A stretch of 64,000 nucleotides of DNA from assembly GCA_029747015.1 (NCBI GenBank), contig JAKOGI010000326.1, positions 597,001 through 661,000 on the forward strand. The letters run 5' to 3'. Source of the DNA: Carnegiea gigantea (Eukaryota > Streptophyta > Magnoliopsida > Caryophyllales > Cactaceae). The first letter of the stretch is position 1, and every line of letters begins with the position of its first letter. The notes under the pieces were generated by a model. The model did not search any database and was not told the DNA's origin. It was given only the letters and a program-made list of their open reading frames with translations. Position numbers and translations under genes: made by a program. Below are positions 12,010 through 22,222 of the stretch, one piece after another.

Positions 12010-12539
12010 AAGAGATTTCAGATCTTGATACAATTACAAACGAGGAGATTGAGATCACTGAATTCAAAGCTCAACGTATTGATGATAGAAACAGCCCATA
12101 CGGAAAGTGCAATGATGAGAATGGTGATGACAAAAGTGAGCCTCATACAGAGTTAGTAGAAAAGCAAAACCAAGATCAAGAGCATGAGTTCAAAAAGAAT
12201 ATTCAGGATCTATCAACTCCAAAAATTAAGGAAAATGGGGTAAAAAATTTCATTGATAATTCTTCTCAATCTTGCCTCGACTTTATTGATTTAAATACTA
12301 CAATTGGTAATATTTTTTTCAAAGCTTTATGTAGGTGGTATAAGTCCAAAAAGTGGGACAAAAGTAAGAAGAAAAATTTGGCTACCTCAAGATTCTCTCT
12401 TGTTTTTAATCCTTATGGACCCAAGAAAAAAGTTCGTCCTAAATATTCGATTTTGCATAACTCTATGAAGAAGGGGCAACTTTTTATAAAATTATTTGCG
12501 CATAATTTTGAATATTTAAAAAGTCCTATGAACATTTAA
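12003..12539 (+). pseudogene. Unassigned acidic/lysine-rich reading frame after gag
   Basis: An open frame of about 178 codons continues from the gag remnant to 12539. It is charged, with an acidic first half (NEEISDLDTITNEEIEITEF, DDKSEPHTELVEKQ) and a basic second half (WYKSKKWDKSKKKN, NPYGPKKKVRPKYS). It has no recognisable retroelement domain. It may be a rearranged Gag tail or captured sequence replacing pol. It is the longest open frame in the element. I do not recognise it. Confidence 0.4.
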
Positions 12540-12767
12540 ATTTCTAAGAAGCTCAAGGGAGAGAATAAAATGCGGACCTTCTCAAAATTAGAATAAAAAA
12601 TTGAGAAGTGTTGGGCTAGCTAAGATAAAAATAAGGTAAACTTTAAATTTATCTTTTTTCCCCTTCCATATATTTTGTTTTCCATGACATGTAGGGATCC
12701 AAGATAAATTAGATATGCTTAAGAATCACATATTGTTTTGATTATTTTTAGATGTTGATTATTCAGT

Positions 12768-14419
12768 AAGGGGGGCAATTGAATATCTTACTTGTGGATA
12801 AGTGTTCTCTTGCATGGACGTTTAACATCAGTATTACTTTTAACGTTACAATCAAATTTAAAGTTGCATGAAATTTTTGTGTCATATACATATTTACTAC
12901 ATGAAACTTGCATTAAATTTTGCTTATCATTCTATATATGCTTGTTTTATTGAATTGAGCTCCATGTCCAAAACTGTTGGTACTTACGCTAGTTATGTGA
13001 ATAGAAGACCTAGCTTAATGTGGAGTATTGATGTTCAATACTTACATGCTATTATCTCCCTGACTATATATGACACTTGCCATCGAATTTCTAATTGAAC
13101 ATAGCATAAATTTTTTTTTCATTGGTATTTTAATATGAGTATTAGATAAAGGGGGATAGTATGGTAAATGGTATCTAATGCTTCAATAAAATTTATGCAA
13201 AATATTGCATTTTCTTATAATATTCCATGACCCCATACTTGATGTTTCCAATTATTTTAATTAAGGGGGAGAGACAACCTTATCTATTTCGAAGAGTCCT
13301 TACTGTCTTCATCCTTATACAATTTTATCATTCTCACACTACTTTTTTTTATGAAACCCATGCAAAAAGGGGGGGAAAATGAATTAGTAAGCCCAAATAA
13401 TAAGATCATGATAAGTATTCATCTCTATTAAAGTGGACTCTATCTTTCATAAAAAAGGAGAGACCCATAATATGATTCATAATATGTTTTGATGAAAGAC
13501 GAAAAGGGTTCATCCAAATAAAATGTATTTATGAAGCTTTATAATATTTGATTACATTATATCATCCCATGCCGGACCAAGATATATACCGTGCTTTGAT
13601 TATATCATATTATTGTGCTTATAATTCTTAAGATAAAAGTGATGTCAAAATGAGATATAAGAGAACCTTTGTAATGCTATAATAGGCATCTGGTTGGAGA
13701 TATGTCAAAAATAAAATAACTACATTGCGTTGGGCTAAATATACTTGATTTCATCATTTGACTAGATTTTGGTAAATATTATTGCATCTCTCTTGCATAC
13801 ATGTTATATACATGTTTTAGCTATTTTGTTGGGAAAAATAGCTTGATTAATATGGTACAATACCTACACATTATACATTAGATGGCTATATATTTTTTAA
13901 ATTGTCATATCTAGATTGTAGCTGTTGATATGATTTTGGCATGAGTAAGCTAAGGTTATGTGCTCAACTAGTATATCTCACGCCATATGAATTACCTTGG
14001 ATTAATGGTTTTTGAAAAGAGGAGATTTTTCTTGACTATTTGCTTTATGCCCCATATATAATTGCCTTAGGAGGAGAGATAATTCATTCTAGATTATCAA
14101 TTTTATTTTTCCTTTATAAACTCGTATCTCTTATAACCTTAGCATGTCATTTTTGAGATATCCAAGTGAACTGGTTGATTTTGATGATATGTTATTGGAT
14201 CTAAACTTGTGAGGTTAACCCTTCCTTCTTCTTCACAAGTGTCATATTAAGGAAGAGCTATGCTATACTAATTGGTTAGTTTATATTCTACATTCCTTTT
14301 TAATGATGACAAAGGGAGAGAACAATGAGTTTATAATAAGTGTATGCCAGAATCAAGGTATGTATACAAATATCACTTTCCAGTAGTATTATTGTTTGTC
14401 ATCATCAAAAAAGGGGAGA
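12768..14419 (+). promoter_or_regulatory. Multiple polypurine tracts upstream of 3' LTR
   Basis: Purine-only tracts rich in consecutive G occur at about 12767-12775 (AAGGGGGG), 13148-13156 (AAAGGGGGA), 13263-13274 (AAGGGGGAGAGA), 13365-13379 (AAAAAGGGGGGGAAAA), 13451-13463, 14311-14320 (AAAGGGAGAG) and 14407-14419 (AAAAAAGGGGAGA, adjoining the 3' LTR). The last is the expected plus-strand primer. The extra ones match the multiple-PPT pattern of Sireviruses. The intervening sequence is non-coding. Confidence 0.7.
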
Positions 14420-14420
14420 T

Positions 14421-15546
14421 TGTTGACTCTAGGAATCACATAATGATTTTGATGATAACAAACAATGTAAATAATAATTATATATTATTTGTCAATTTCA
14501 TGTATAACGTTCTTATTGGTCTAATTCATCAAATTAGTCACATGTATGGTCAATACATGGCCTTAGCACTTGAATAGTTTAAGTCTTGAATGACAAGCTT
14601 TGATTGATTATTAATGGAAGTGATATGATTATTTATGGATAGAAAAATATGTGGGTATCATCTAATATCTAAAGGTTTTATTTGATTGGTAAATACACTC
14701 TAGCCTATTCAAATTTGAATTTCAAATTTGAGAATCATATGAGATCACTTAAAGATAATATTGCCTTGCTTCAATCTTATATGATTTCATCTTGGTGAAT
14801 TAACTTATATAATTAAATATTCTACTAAATGGCATACAACTTTGATTTGCAAAATAATACCAAATTGATGGTCAAAATCTCTTGCTGCTTGTTTCCAAGA
14901 GATTACTAGTATCATGTGCTTTACCAAAGGCAAGAAAAATATCTTATGCAATTTATCCACCGTGGCTGATTTGTATAGAAAATCAAATCAGGATATTCAG
15001 CTCACAAAAAATCAAATCAGAATCTACAGATCATATTTCAAGGGTCTAAAATCATATTTCAAGATATTCTAGCAAAAACTTCCTTCTTGGTAGTTTAAGT
15101 TCACGACTTGTAAGGATATAAATAGTGACCACATGAGCAACAACAAGCAAGCAAACAAGTGAAAGAAAGCTTTGAGAATACTTATTGAGTTATTATACTA
15201 AGCTTTCTTTTCAGATCAAAGAATTAAGGTGAAAAGAATTATTAAGGAGTGAACTTGGAGCTTGTAAGGTCAACTCCACCCAAACTTAGACCAAGAGGTT
15301 GGTTTAAATGATTGGAATCTCTAGAGTGAGGTAACTCATTAAGAGTTCATCTTAATAAAAAAAAGTGAAGTGTTGAATCCTAAAGTTGGATAACTCTAGG
15401 TGGGGACCTAAGCTTGATTGAGGCTCAATCTCATTAAAATATTATTGCATATCATCTTTATTTAATTTCCGCATTTACATTTGATTTTAATTTTATGTTT
15501 TTGCAATTACCCTATTCACCCATCTTTAGGGCAATCTGAGTCTTCA
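14421..15546 (+). repeat. 3' LTR of the copia element
   Basis: Starts TGTTGACTCTAGGAATCACA, ends CTTCA, and is followed by the AAACT target duplication. It is collinear with the 5' LTR apart from small deletions. Confidence 0.88.
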
Positions 15547-15551
15547 AAACT

Positions 15552-16225
15552 TATTCTAAAGAAGAAATAAGAGAAAGAGAGATATATTATATTCAAAAAA
15601 GTGATTACCTTCGAACAATTAATTGTTCTAAAGAAATAATCTGAAAAAATGAAGATAGATTAGACCTCCCAATTTATGAAGAAGAAAGAAGAGCTTATTG
15701 GGAATTTGTAGAAAATTTTGACTAGATGATCATAATAATCTACATCAATTTGATACAGACTATTGGTTTAATGATGAAGATTAATAAAAATTAAAATGAT
15801 GAGTTTTTCGCAAATTGAAGCAAAACTAAATGAATCAATTAAACAACTGGTAATACAAATGCGATTAATAAATATAACTTTGGAAGGAATGTTAAAACCT
15901 AAACAAAAGAAAGAATATACACCATTAATATTGGAAATTAAGATTCCCGAAAAATAACTCACAAAAGTGATTATCAAAAATATATTAAAAGACATCAAGA
16001 AAGATTTTTAAAAGCTGAAGAAGAATCACTACAAAAAATTATTGAAGAAAGAATAGACTTAAAGGAAAAGCTAAACAACAAGAGTGCGAATAATGGGAGA
16101 ATACAATAAGTCTATTGAAGAGATATTAAACAACTTTAAAAATCAGCAAATAACAGAAATAGTAAAATAAATAAATATACAATAATGAGTACTAAGAGGT
16201 AGTGTAGGAAGTAACATCCCCAATC
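15552..16225 (+). pseudogene. Pararetroviral upstream region (coiled-coil-like)
   Basis: Short overlapping open stretches are rich in K, E, I and N, for example SQIEAKLNESIKQLVIQM near 15800 and KTLKEE-like helices up to 16160. They carry many stops. Content and position before the coat region suggest the N-terminal, coiled-coil-rich part of the first viral polyprotein. No specific function can be assigned. Confidence 0.45.
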
Positions 16226-17400
16226 AAGGCAACTATGGACAAGGCGAAACTTCAAATCCTTTTAGAAATTATAGCTCAAGGAAATCTCCAATCAGAAAAG
16301 TACGTAGTACTAATAGAAGAAGACAAACTATTAATGAAGAATTTAACCCAAAAAATCATTTATTACAAGAACCAGTACTAGCATGAGAATATTTCCTAAA
16401 TATAGATGGTGTAACTGATTAAAAAAAAAAGTTTTAGATGTCTGGACAGCATCGGTAGTACTATCCCTAATAACTGAATCAGTTTATGCCAGTAAAGATA
16501 GAGATGTCAATGCAATATACGACTTAGTAATAAATTCATTTCAAGGAATAGTGCATAATTGGTATACAGAAATATCTCTGAATATATGAATTTAATAGAA
16601 GTCGACGTAAGAAGAAAATTAAGAATTAGCGTAGAAAAAGGAGTACTGACTTTAGAAAAATACTTAATTGGACAATTTGAAGGCTACGAATATGTAGAAA
16701 ATATTGAAATAGCATCTCGTGAAAAGAAAAGAGAAGCCTTATATAAATGAACCAATTTAAGAATCTGCAATTTATGTACCTTTGAAAGTTTTTTTTGCAA
16801 ATTTAACAAATATCATTATGAGCTTTATGATTCTATAGAAAATCAAGAAGCCTACATCCAACTATTGCTAAATAAATTCCCTAACCCATGGAACAAATAT
16901 TTCTATGAAAAATTTGGAGCCTTTGCTAGTCAACCTACTCTCTTTAATCAGGTCAGTAGTGATAGTACAAACCGTCATAAATAGAGAAATGATACAACTC
17001 TGTCTACAAGAAAGTAGAAGAAGACATATTAAAGAAGTAACCATATGTTGTGATGAATTGAAAACTATCCTAATTACATACCAAAAAGAAAAAGAACTCC
17101 AAAAAATGTAAAGAAAACTCCACATAAGAAAATACCGAAAAGAAAATTTTCTAAGAAGAAAAGTTAAAAACCACAGAAAACAAAAATTGAGAAAACAAAA
17201 ACTGAGAAATTTGTGAACAAATCACAATGGAGCAGTAGATATTTTAGACATGAGAACTTAACTCAAGAGAATTTTAATCCAAAAAAATAGATATTATAAG
17301 AGAAACAAAATGCCAACCTCCTTATCAATGCTGGAATTGTGGAGAAATAGGGCATAAATCTATCAATTATAATAAAAGAAAAGCTAATATACTAAAACTC
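16226..17400 (+). pseudogene. Pararetroviral coat protein region with zinc knuckle
   Basis: The clearest pieces are a block ending TLEKYLIGQFEGYEYVENIE-like sequence (about 16560-16745), an ICNLCTFESFFCKF piece (about 16762-16803) and a QLLLNKFPNPWNKYF piece (about 16860-16900). A lysine-rich stretch and the knuckle CWNCGEIGHKSINY at 17329-17370 follow. Caulimovirid coat proteins have such a C-x2-C-x4-H-x4-C knuckle after a basic tract. Here the last Cys position is Tyr (TAT), one base from TGT. Several stops and frame changes break the region. Confidence 0.7.
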
Positions 17401-17624
17401 TTCTCAGAAGAATTTGATGAAATACAAGATAAACTCTACCCTATAAACTCTAATATATATGATGTTATCTCTAGTTGTTATGAATCTATTAGTTCAAAGA
17501 CGATACAGGCACTTCTGAAACATAAACTTATTTAGGTACTAAAGATGAGTACTAAATAAATGGATATAGTACAACAACAAGAATAAGAAAATAACGAAAA
17601 CTATACAAAAGTAATCACCTTTAA

Positions 17625-18260
17625 TTAGGGACTATATGCAAAAATAGTAGCGACAGATCTATTATCTCTCAAAGATCCAAGGAACTTTATGTGAAAATTA
17701 GATGATTTTCTAACAAGAAAACTAATACGATATTTCAAATTATATACTACAGAACAATCAGTTAAGGTCCAACACTTAGAAGGAAATATTAGATTAACAC
17801 TAATGACCAAGACATAATTAAAATATTTTTAAAAGAAATTCCCTCAAAAAACCAAGATTTAATTAAATATGTGCATCTACAAGGAATACAAATTGCTGTA
17901 AAAGTATGTTTTAAAGAAGACATTAACTCACCCATCATTTTATCACTACATGACCAAATATATAAAAATATTCAAAATAGTCATCTCAAAACTTTACAAG
18001 AAAACTTGATTTATAAAAAATTAATCTTTGATGCTATCCCAATTACTTAGTCATTTTGAGAAGTAAAAATATTGAAGATACTCTCAACTTAAAATTTAAA
18101 TTTTTAACAGATATAGGATTTCAACCAGGAAATGATATATTATCCTTTTATTACAGAGGATTATGCGTTTTCTACAAGACTAACTTTTGTATTAAAAAGT
18201 AAAACAAATAGGAAAAATAATTATAGACCCAATCTTTTCAACAATAAGTACCGTTATATC
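17625..18260 (+). pseudogene. Pararetroviral movement-protein-like region
   Basis: Fragments in changing frames include KYVHLQGIQIAVKVCF (about 17858-17905), followed by HDQIYKNIQNSHLKTLQENL (about 17950-18010). They resemble the central part of 30K-superfamily movement proteins of caulimovirids, which line plasmodesmata for cell-to-cell spread. Multiple stops are present. Identification rests on one good block and position. Confidence 0.5.
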
Positions 18261-18319
18261 ACCACTAACGTAAGGAGCTAGACTACCTGCATTAACAGAC
18301 TTTTAATTAGTAGAAGAAG

Positions 18320-18805
18320 ATGAAGCATCAAGTAGTTATGACGCACCTAGACTCTCTAATACCAAAAAAAGGAATGAGAATTGCCAATCAGCCAACTCTT
18401 CTAAGAAGCTTTAGCATGACCAAGATACCTAAATTTCAACCTAAAAGTATAATAATGGTGAACACTAACAATGGAACTTATAAAGTAAAGTTTGGATATT
18501 TTAATGGACAAGCATGGATAGAAAATAAAATCTTAATTGATACAAGTGCATTCCAATGTCATTATATGCTTTTACCTATTCCAGTCATTTCTGCCTCTGA
18601 ATATAATTTCATTACATATGATGGCAGAAGACCTACCCTTAATCAAAAATCCAAAATCACGATGAAGACTCCTAGTTCTATGCTATTAGAATCTGATTGT
18701 TATATTGATCATTTAATTCATAGCGAATTCTATCATATATTACTAAGAATGAATTTCCTAGACCAATTCGCAACTTATGAAATAAAACGACTCAAATCAC
18801 CTTAG
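18320..18805 (+). pseudogene. Unassigned segment between movement and protease regions
   Basis: The longest uninterrupted frame of the relic (161 codons from ATG 18320). It contains FGYFNGQAWIENKILIDTSA and MLLESDCYIDHLIHSEFYH. I do not recognise a domain. It may be the C-terminal part of the movement polyprotein or the start of the protease-RT polyprotein. Confidence 0.4.
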
Positions 18806-18839
18806 TCGATAAAAAAAGTAAAATCATCCTTGATAGAAT

Positions 18840-19150
18840 ATGAAGGAACTTCACTTTCCTATCCTCAAATATATTGATGTAGCTGTAAAAGAATTAGATA
18901 TTACAATTACAATTTTAATAGACATTGGATCAGAAGTAACCTTTTTTAGGATTCTTCATTACCAAAATGGGAAAAACTCTCATCTGATCGAAAAAGTAAA
19001 ATTAAAGGTGTTCACCCTATGACTACTTATTTAGAGCTTACACAAAGTAATATGCCTATTATATTAGGTAATAAAATTCTTAATATTCCTCTAGTATTAA
19101 AATACAACTCAAGATATGATATTTTATCAAGAAATGATTTCCTCAAATAA
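18840..19150 (+). pseudogene. Pararetroviral aspartic protease
   Basis: The active-site block TILIDIGSEVTFF has D-I-G-S at 18921-18932, against D-[ST]-G-[AS] in working enzymes. After a frameshift near 18955, the C-terminal half appears (MPIILGNKILNIPLVLKYN and YDILSRNDFLK, about 19050-19148). Pepsin-like retroelement proteases cut the viral polyprotein. The altered second residue and the frameshift mark it as inactive. Confidence 0.65.
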
Positions 19151-19369
19151 TTTGTTAAATTCACTCAAACTTTATATACAGTATATCTCACAACAAAATG
19201 TGGTCATACACGTAAGATACCTACATTAAAATATACTTATAGAGTACGTGCGAAGCGTAGTGGACATGGATATGAACAAATCGCACTCTCAACACAAATA
19301 AAAAAACCAAGCTTCAAAGTAAACATAATTAAGAAAGAAGATTTGATTAATAAATTAAAACAAATATAC

Positions 19370-19695
19370 TCTGAGACCGTTACGATTTCGGAAACCTAAA
19401 CATCCTCACTCAAAAATAGAATTAACACAAGAAATATATATTAAAGAAAAACCCATGCTCTACATGCCAAAAGATATAAGAGAATTTTCTATACAAATCA
19501 AAGAACTCTTAGAAAAAGGACTAATACGACCCTCAAAAGGTAGTTATTTCATTACCAGACCATTATGGTAATGAATGAAGCAGAGAAACGAAGAAACAAA
19601 GCAAGAGTGGTAATTAATTATAAAAAACTCAACCAATTCACAAAGACGGACAATTACTTCTCACCTAATAAGGAAGTCTTAATTAATCTTGTTAA
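19370..19695 (+). pseudogene. Pararetroviral reverse transcriptase, N-terminal part only
   Basis: MPKDIREFSIQIKELLEKGL (from 19464) and, after stops and a shift, RVVINYKKLNQFTKTDNYF (about 19605-19660) match the start of caulimovirid reverse transcriptases. Similarity stops at about 19695. The catalytic Y-x-D-D box and all of RNase H are absent. The sequence then joins other viral-looking or unassigned DNA, indicating an internal deletion or rearrangement. Confidence 0.7.
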
Positions 19696-19699
19696 AAAA

Positions 19700-20165
19700 A
19701 TATTTCTCAAAATTTGAGTGTAAGATAGTATCAAACTCAGTTACTCAAACTACTCTAGATCTACCCATGATTTAATTATGAGTCCCCCCAAAAAATAAGC
19801 CACAATCAAACTCAAAATTAAATCGAGAAGGAGATTATTTAGCTGGACAAAGTTTTAATCTGCTTAACTTAAAATATTACACACAAGATCAAGCATGTGA
19901 TTTTTAAATATCTTTCGATGTTACACCTAGAAATATAAGAAAAAATTTACTAAATCATTATAAATTTAGATTAAATTATCTTTCAACTCTCCCTAGAAGT
20001 GTTCACCTCCTTACTATAAATTTAATAAAAGATAATATTACTTTGTTAGAATTAACTTTCGAATATACTGTATGGTATCAGCTAAATAGAAATATAGATG
20101 AATCTCAAATAACTTATTACACAGACGAAGAAGATGAATGAGAAGCAAGAGAAGCTAATTAAAAG
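19700..20165 (+). pseudogene. Unassigned viral-like tail
   Basis: One frame gives EGDYLAGQSFNLLNLKYY and then FDVTPRNIRKNLLNHYKF, TLPRSVHLLTINLIKDNI and a final acidic TYYTDEEDE, with few stops between 19825 and 20145. It is not reverse transcriptase or RNase H. It could be another part of the viral genome joined out of order. I do not recognise the domain with confidence. Confidence 0.35.
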
Positions 20166-20304
20166 AAACAAATGACAAAAAGGATAATACAGTAATCTAT
20201 ACTTAAAAAAGAAACTTAATAAGAAAAGGCTTATAAATCATTTGACAAATAAAACAAAAAGTAAAACACTAAGGATTCTGGTTTTGCTCACCCCTACCTT
20301 GAAT

Positions 20305-20811
20305 TCATTATTTGCGTTGAGGAGGAAGGATCATGCTTTGTTGCATTGTGTGTTGCGCCTTTATTGAGATAAGTAGTCCATTTATTTTGGACATTTAAAA
20401 ATTGATTTTACCAGTTCATAACCTTCAAATCAAAACATGAATATTTCTTTTTCTATTCAATTGTACAGAATGAAGGGCAAGCCTTTGAAAAATTATAAGA
20501 TTATTGTTTATAACTGTTTAATAGCTGACAACTGTTCATACACCTTACTATAGTAATTGTTTAGTAGCTACCAAACATTTATTTTGTTTAATTTATTAGT
20601 TGTTAAGCTATATTAAAAGAATTCTAATTTCTGCAAGTTTAAACAAACTACAAACTTCTTATACTAATTGTTAGCCAATGAACGTAAAATTACAAGATAT
20701 TTTATCAAATAATTCGATCGATTTTTGATTTTATTTCTTATTTTCAAAGTTTACAGTTTAAAGATTTCATCTGAAGGAATGCATCATTTAATGATTTAAT
20801 TTTTAGATGAC
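20305..20811. other. Non-coding, nothing recognised
   Basis: AT-rich sequence between the hAT target duplication and the start of the ~690-bp tandem duplication. Confidence 0.5.
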
Positions 20812-21333
20812 GTACACAATAGATTATAATTTTTTTATGGAAGTGAAGGTGTATAATACTATTAGATGTTAAATGATTTTTTTCACAAAATTGCTAAGTC
20901 TTCACATGTATGCACGTGCTCCACCATAGACAGCCTTTAGAAGTGACAACAATTTCAAATACGCGTTAAAGCCTTTAAAATTTAAAAATTGATACAACTG
21001 AAAACTAATTTGTACTTTTTTATAAACGTATTTGGTAATTATTTAAAAAAAATAAAAGAAATTTGATACTTATTTTAAAAAATAAAAGAAATCTATTTCT
21101 GCCATTGTTGTGTCATATTGTATATTACAGACTTTACAGTAGTGCAACGAGGTACATTTACTTGAACATAAGAATTAGGAATGTAAGAATTAAGGAAGCC
21201 ATTGTGGCAATCATCTAGTTACGCATCAAGTTATCTTCTAATACAACATTTTATTTTATTTTTTTAAAAAAAATATAAGTAACACAATTTAAATAATATT
21301 TATGTTGAAAATCCATTTATATTATCACATATA

Positions 21334-21407
<74 letters not shown>

Positions 21408-21416
21408 GTATATGTA

Positions 21417-21455
<39 letters not shown>

Positions 21456-21503
21456 TAGAAGTTGAATACAAAGAATGTATGAATGACATGTGGCATCTCA
21501 CAT
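20812..21503. repeat. ~690-bp tandem duplication, unit 1
   Basis: Begins near ACAATAGATTATAATTTTTT and ends with CTCACATGGTACAATA. The first part (to about 20985) recurs at 21504-21675. The last part (21158-21503) recurs at 31758-32205. The two halves of unit 2 are thus separated by the CACTA element. Unit 1 includes a TA/TG microsatellite at 21329-21456. Confidence 0.75.
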
Positions 21504-21675
21504 GGTACAATAGATTATAATTTTTTTTAATGGAAATGAAGGTGTATAATACTATTAGATGTTAAATGAATTTTTAACAAAATTGGTAAGTCTTCACATG
21601 TATGCACGCGCTTCACCATAGACAACCTTTAGACGTGACAACGATTTCAAATATGTATTAAAGCCTTTAAAATTT
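21504..21675. repeat. ~690-bp tandem duplication, unit 2, left part
   Basis: Collinear with 20812-20985 up to AAGCCTTTAAAATT. Similarity is then lost at the edge of the CACTA element. Confidence 0.75.
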
Positions 21676-21679
21676 TTTG

Positions 21680-21970
21680 ACTGATCCGTAAAAAATTTTG
21701 ACAGATAGTTTTTGACGGGCTGACAATCCGTCAAAGTTTTTCTGACAGGCTTTTCTAACGGACTGACACCTTATCAGTACGATTTCGTCGACTTTTTTGA
21801 CGGACTCAACCGGTATTTTGACCGAAATTTTGACCGCTGAAGCTGTCCGTCAAAAATTGTTGCACGAATGGGATGTAAGGTGTGGGCAATATTTTTGACG
21901 GGCTGTTCTGGCTGAGTCCGTCAAAAATTTTGACGGAAGTTGTGCATCCCGTCAAAAATTTCTACGAATG
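21680..21970. repeat. CACTA subterminal repeats, left
   Basis: TTTTTGACGG and CCGTCAAAAA units in both orientations, about ten copies, the array type that binds the small TnpA-like protein in known CACTA elements. Confidence 0.75.
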
Positions 21971-22222
21971 CGATTAAAAATCTAATCTTAAGAACTCACA
22001 TGTTTTCCCAGATGTAGCATTTCCAATTTTAATCAATGTCATTGCACGTCAAGAAACAAACGAAGTGAAATTATGTAGATAATAAAATTCACAAATTAAT
22101 GTACAGTGCCATTAGAAGGATTGAAAATGTACGTACATAGATTCCATATGCGTAATCAAGCAACATAACAAAAATTGTTCAACTACTAAAACACATCGTA
22201 ACTAATCATGAGAGGAATCACC

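Larger units (their letters stand above)
10383..15546 (+). mobile_element. Non-autonomous copia (Sirevirus-like) LTR retrotransposon, complete with both LTRs
   Basis: The 5.16-kb element has two LTRs (10383-11637 and 14421-15546), a primer-binding site, a broken gag, several polypurine tracts and a perfect AAACT target duplication. The ~2.8-kb internal region has no protease, integrase, reverse transcriptase or RNase H, so the element must have relied on enzymes from a relative. The multiple polypurine tracts upstream of the 3' LTR are a described hallmark of Sireviruses (Ty1/copia). The LTRs differ by substitutions and by short deletions in the 3' copy, so the insertion is old. Confidence 0.88.
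15552..20165 (+). pseudogene. Endogenous caulimovirid (pararetrovirus) relic
   Basis: A decayed caulimovirid coding region read in order: basic coiled-coil-like start, coat protein region with a zinc knuckle, movement-protein-like region, unassigned segment, aspartic protease and the first part of reverse transcriptase. The order coat-movement-protease-RT resembles the cavemovirus/solendovirus arrangement more than the petuvirus one, where the movement domain comes first. Stops and frame changes are frequent in every part, and the rest of RT and RNase H are missing, so it cannot encode a working virus. It lies inside hAT-type ends and its upstream part is separated from it by the copia insertion. 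Sub-parts are listed separately. Confidence 0.8.
9915..20296. mobile_element. hAT-type termini enclosing a pararetrovirus relic and a copia element
   Basis: The left end TAGGGGTGAGTAAAA and the inverse of the right end TAGGGGTGAGCAAAA match at 14 of 15 bases. They are bounded by a perfect 8-bp target duplication CCTTGAAT at 9907-9914 and 20297-20304. TIR sequence and 8-bp duplication are hallmarks of hAT elements. The span is 10.4 kb; removing the copia insertion (10383-15546) and one copy of its 5-bp duplication leaves about 5.2 kb. That interior holds no hAT transposase but most of a caulimovirid coding set, leaving only short possible hAT-only ends (about 9915-10085 and 20170-20296). Either the virus integrated into a small hAT element or the hAT ends mobilised a block containing it. 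The boundaries are well supported; which event came first is not. Confidence 0.8.
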
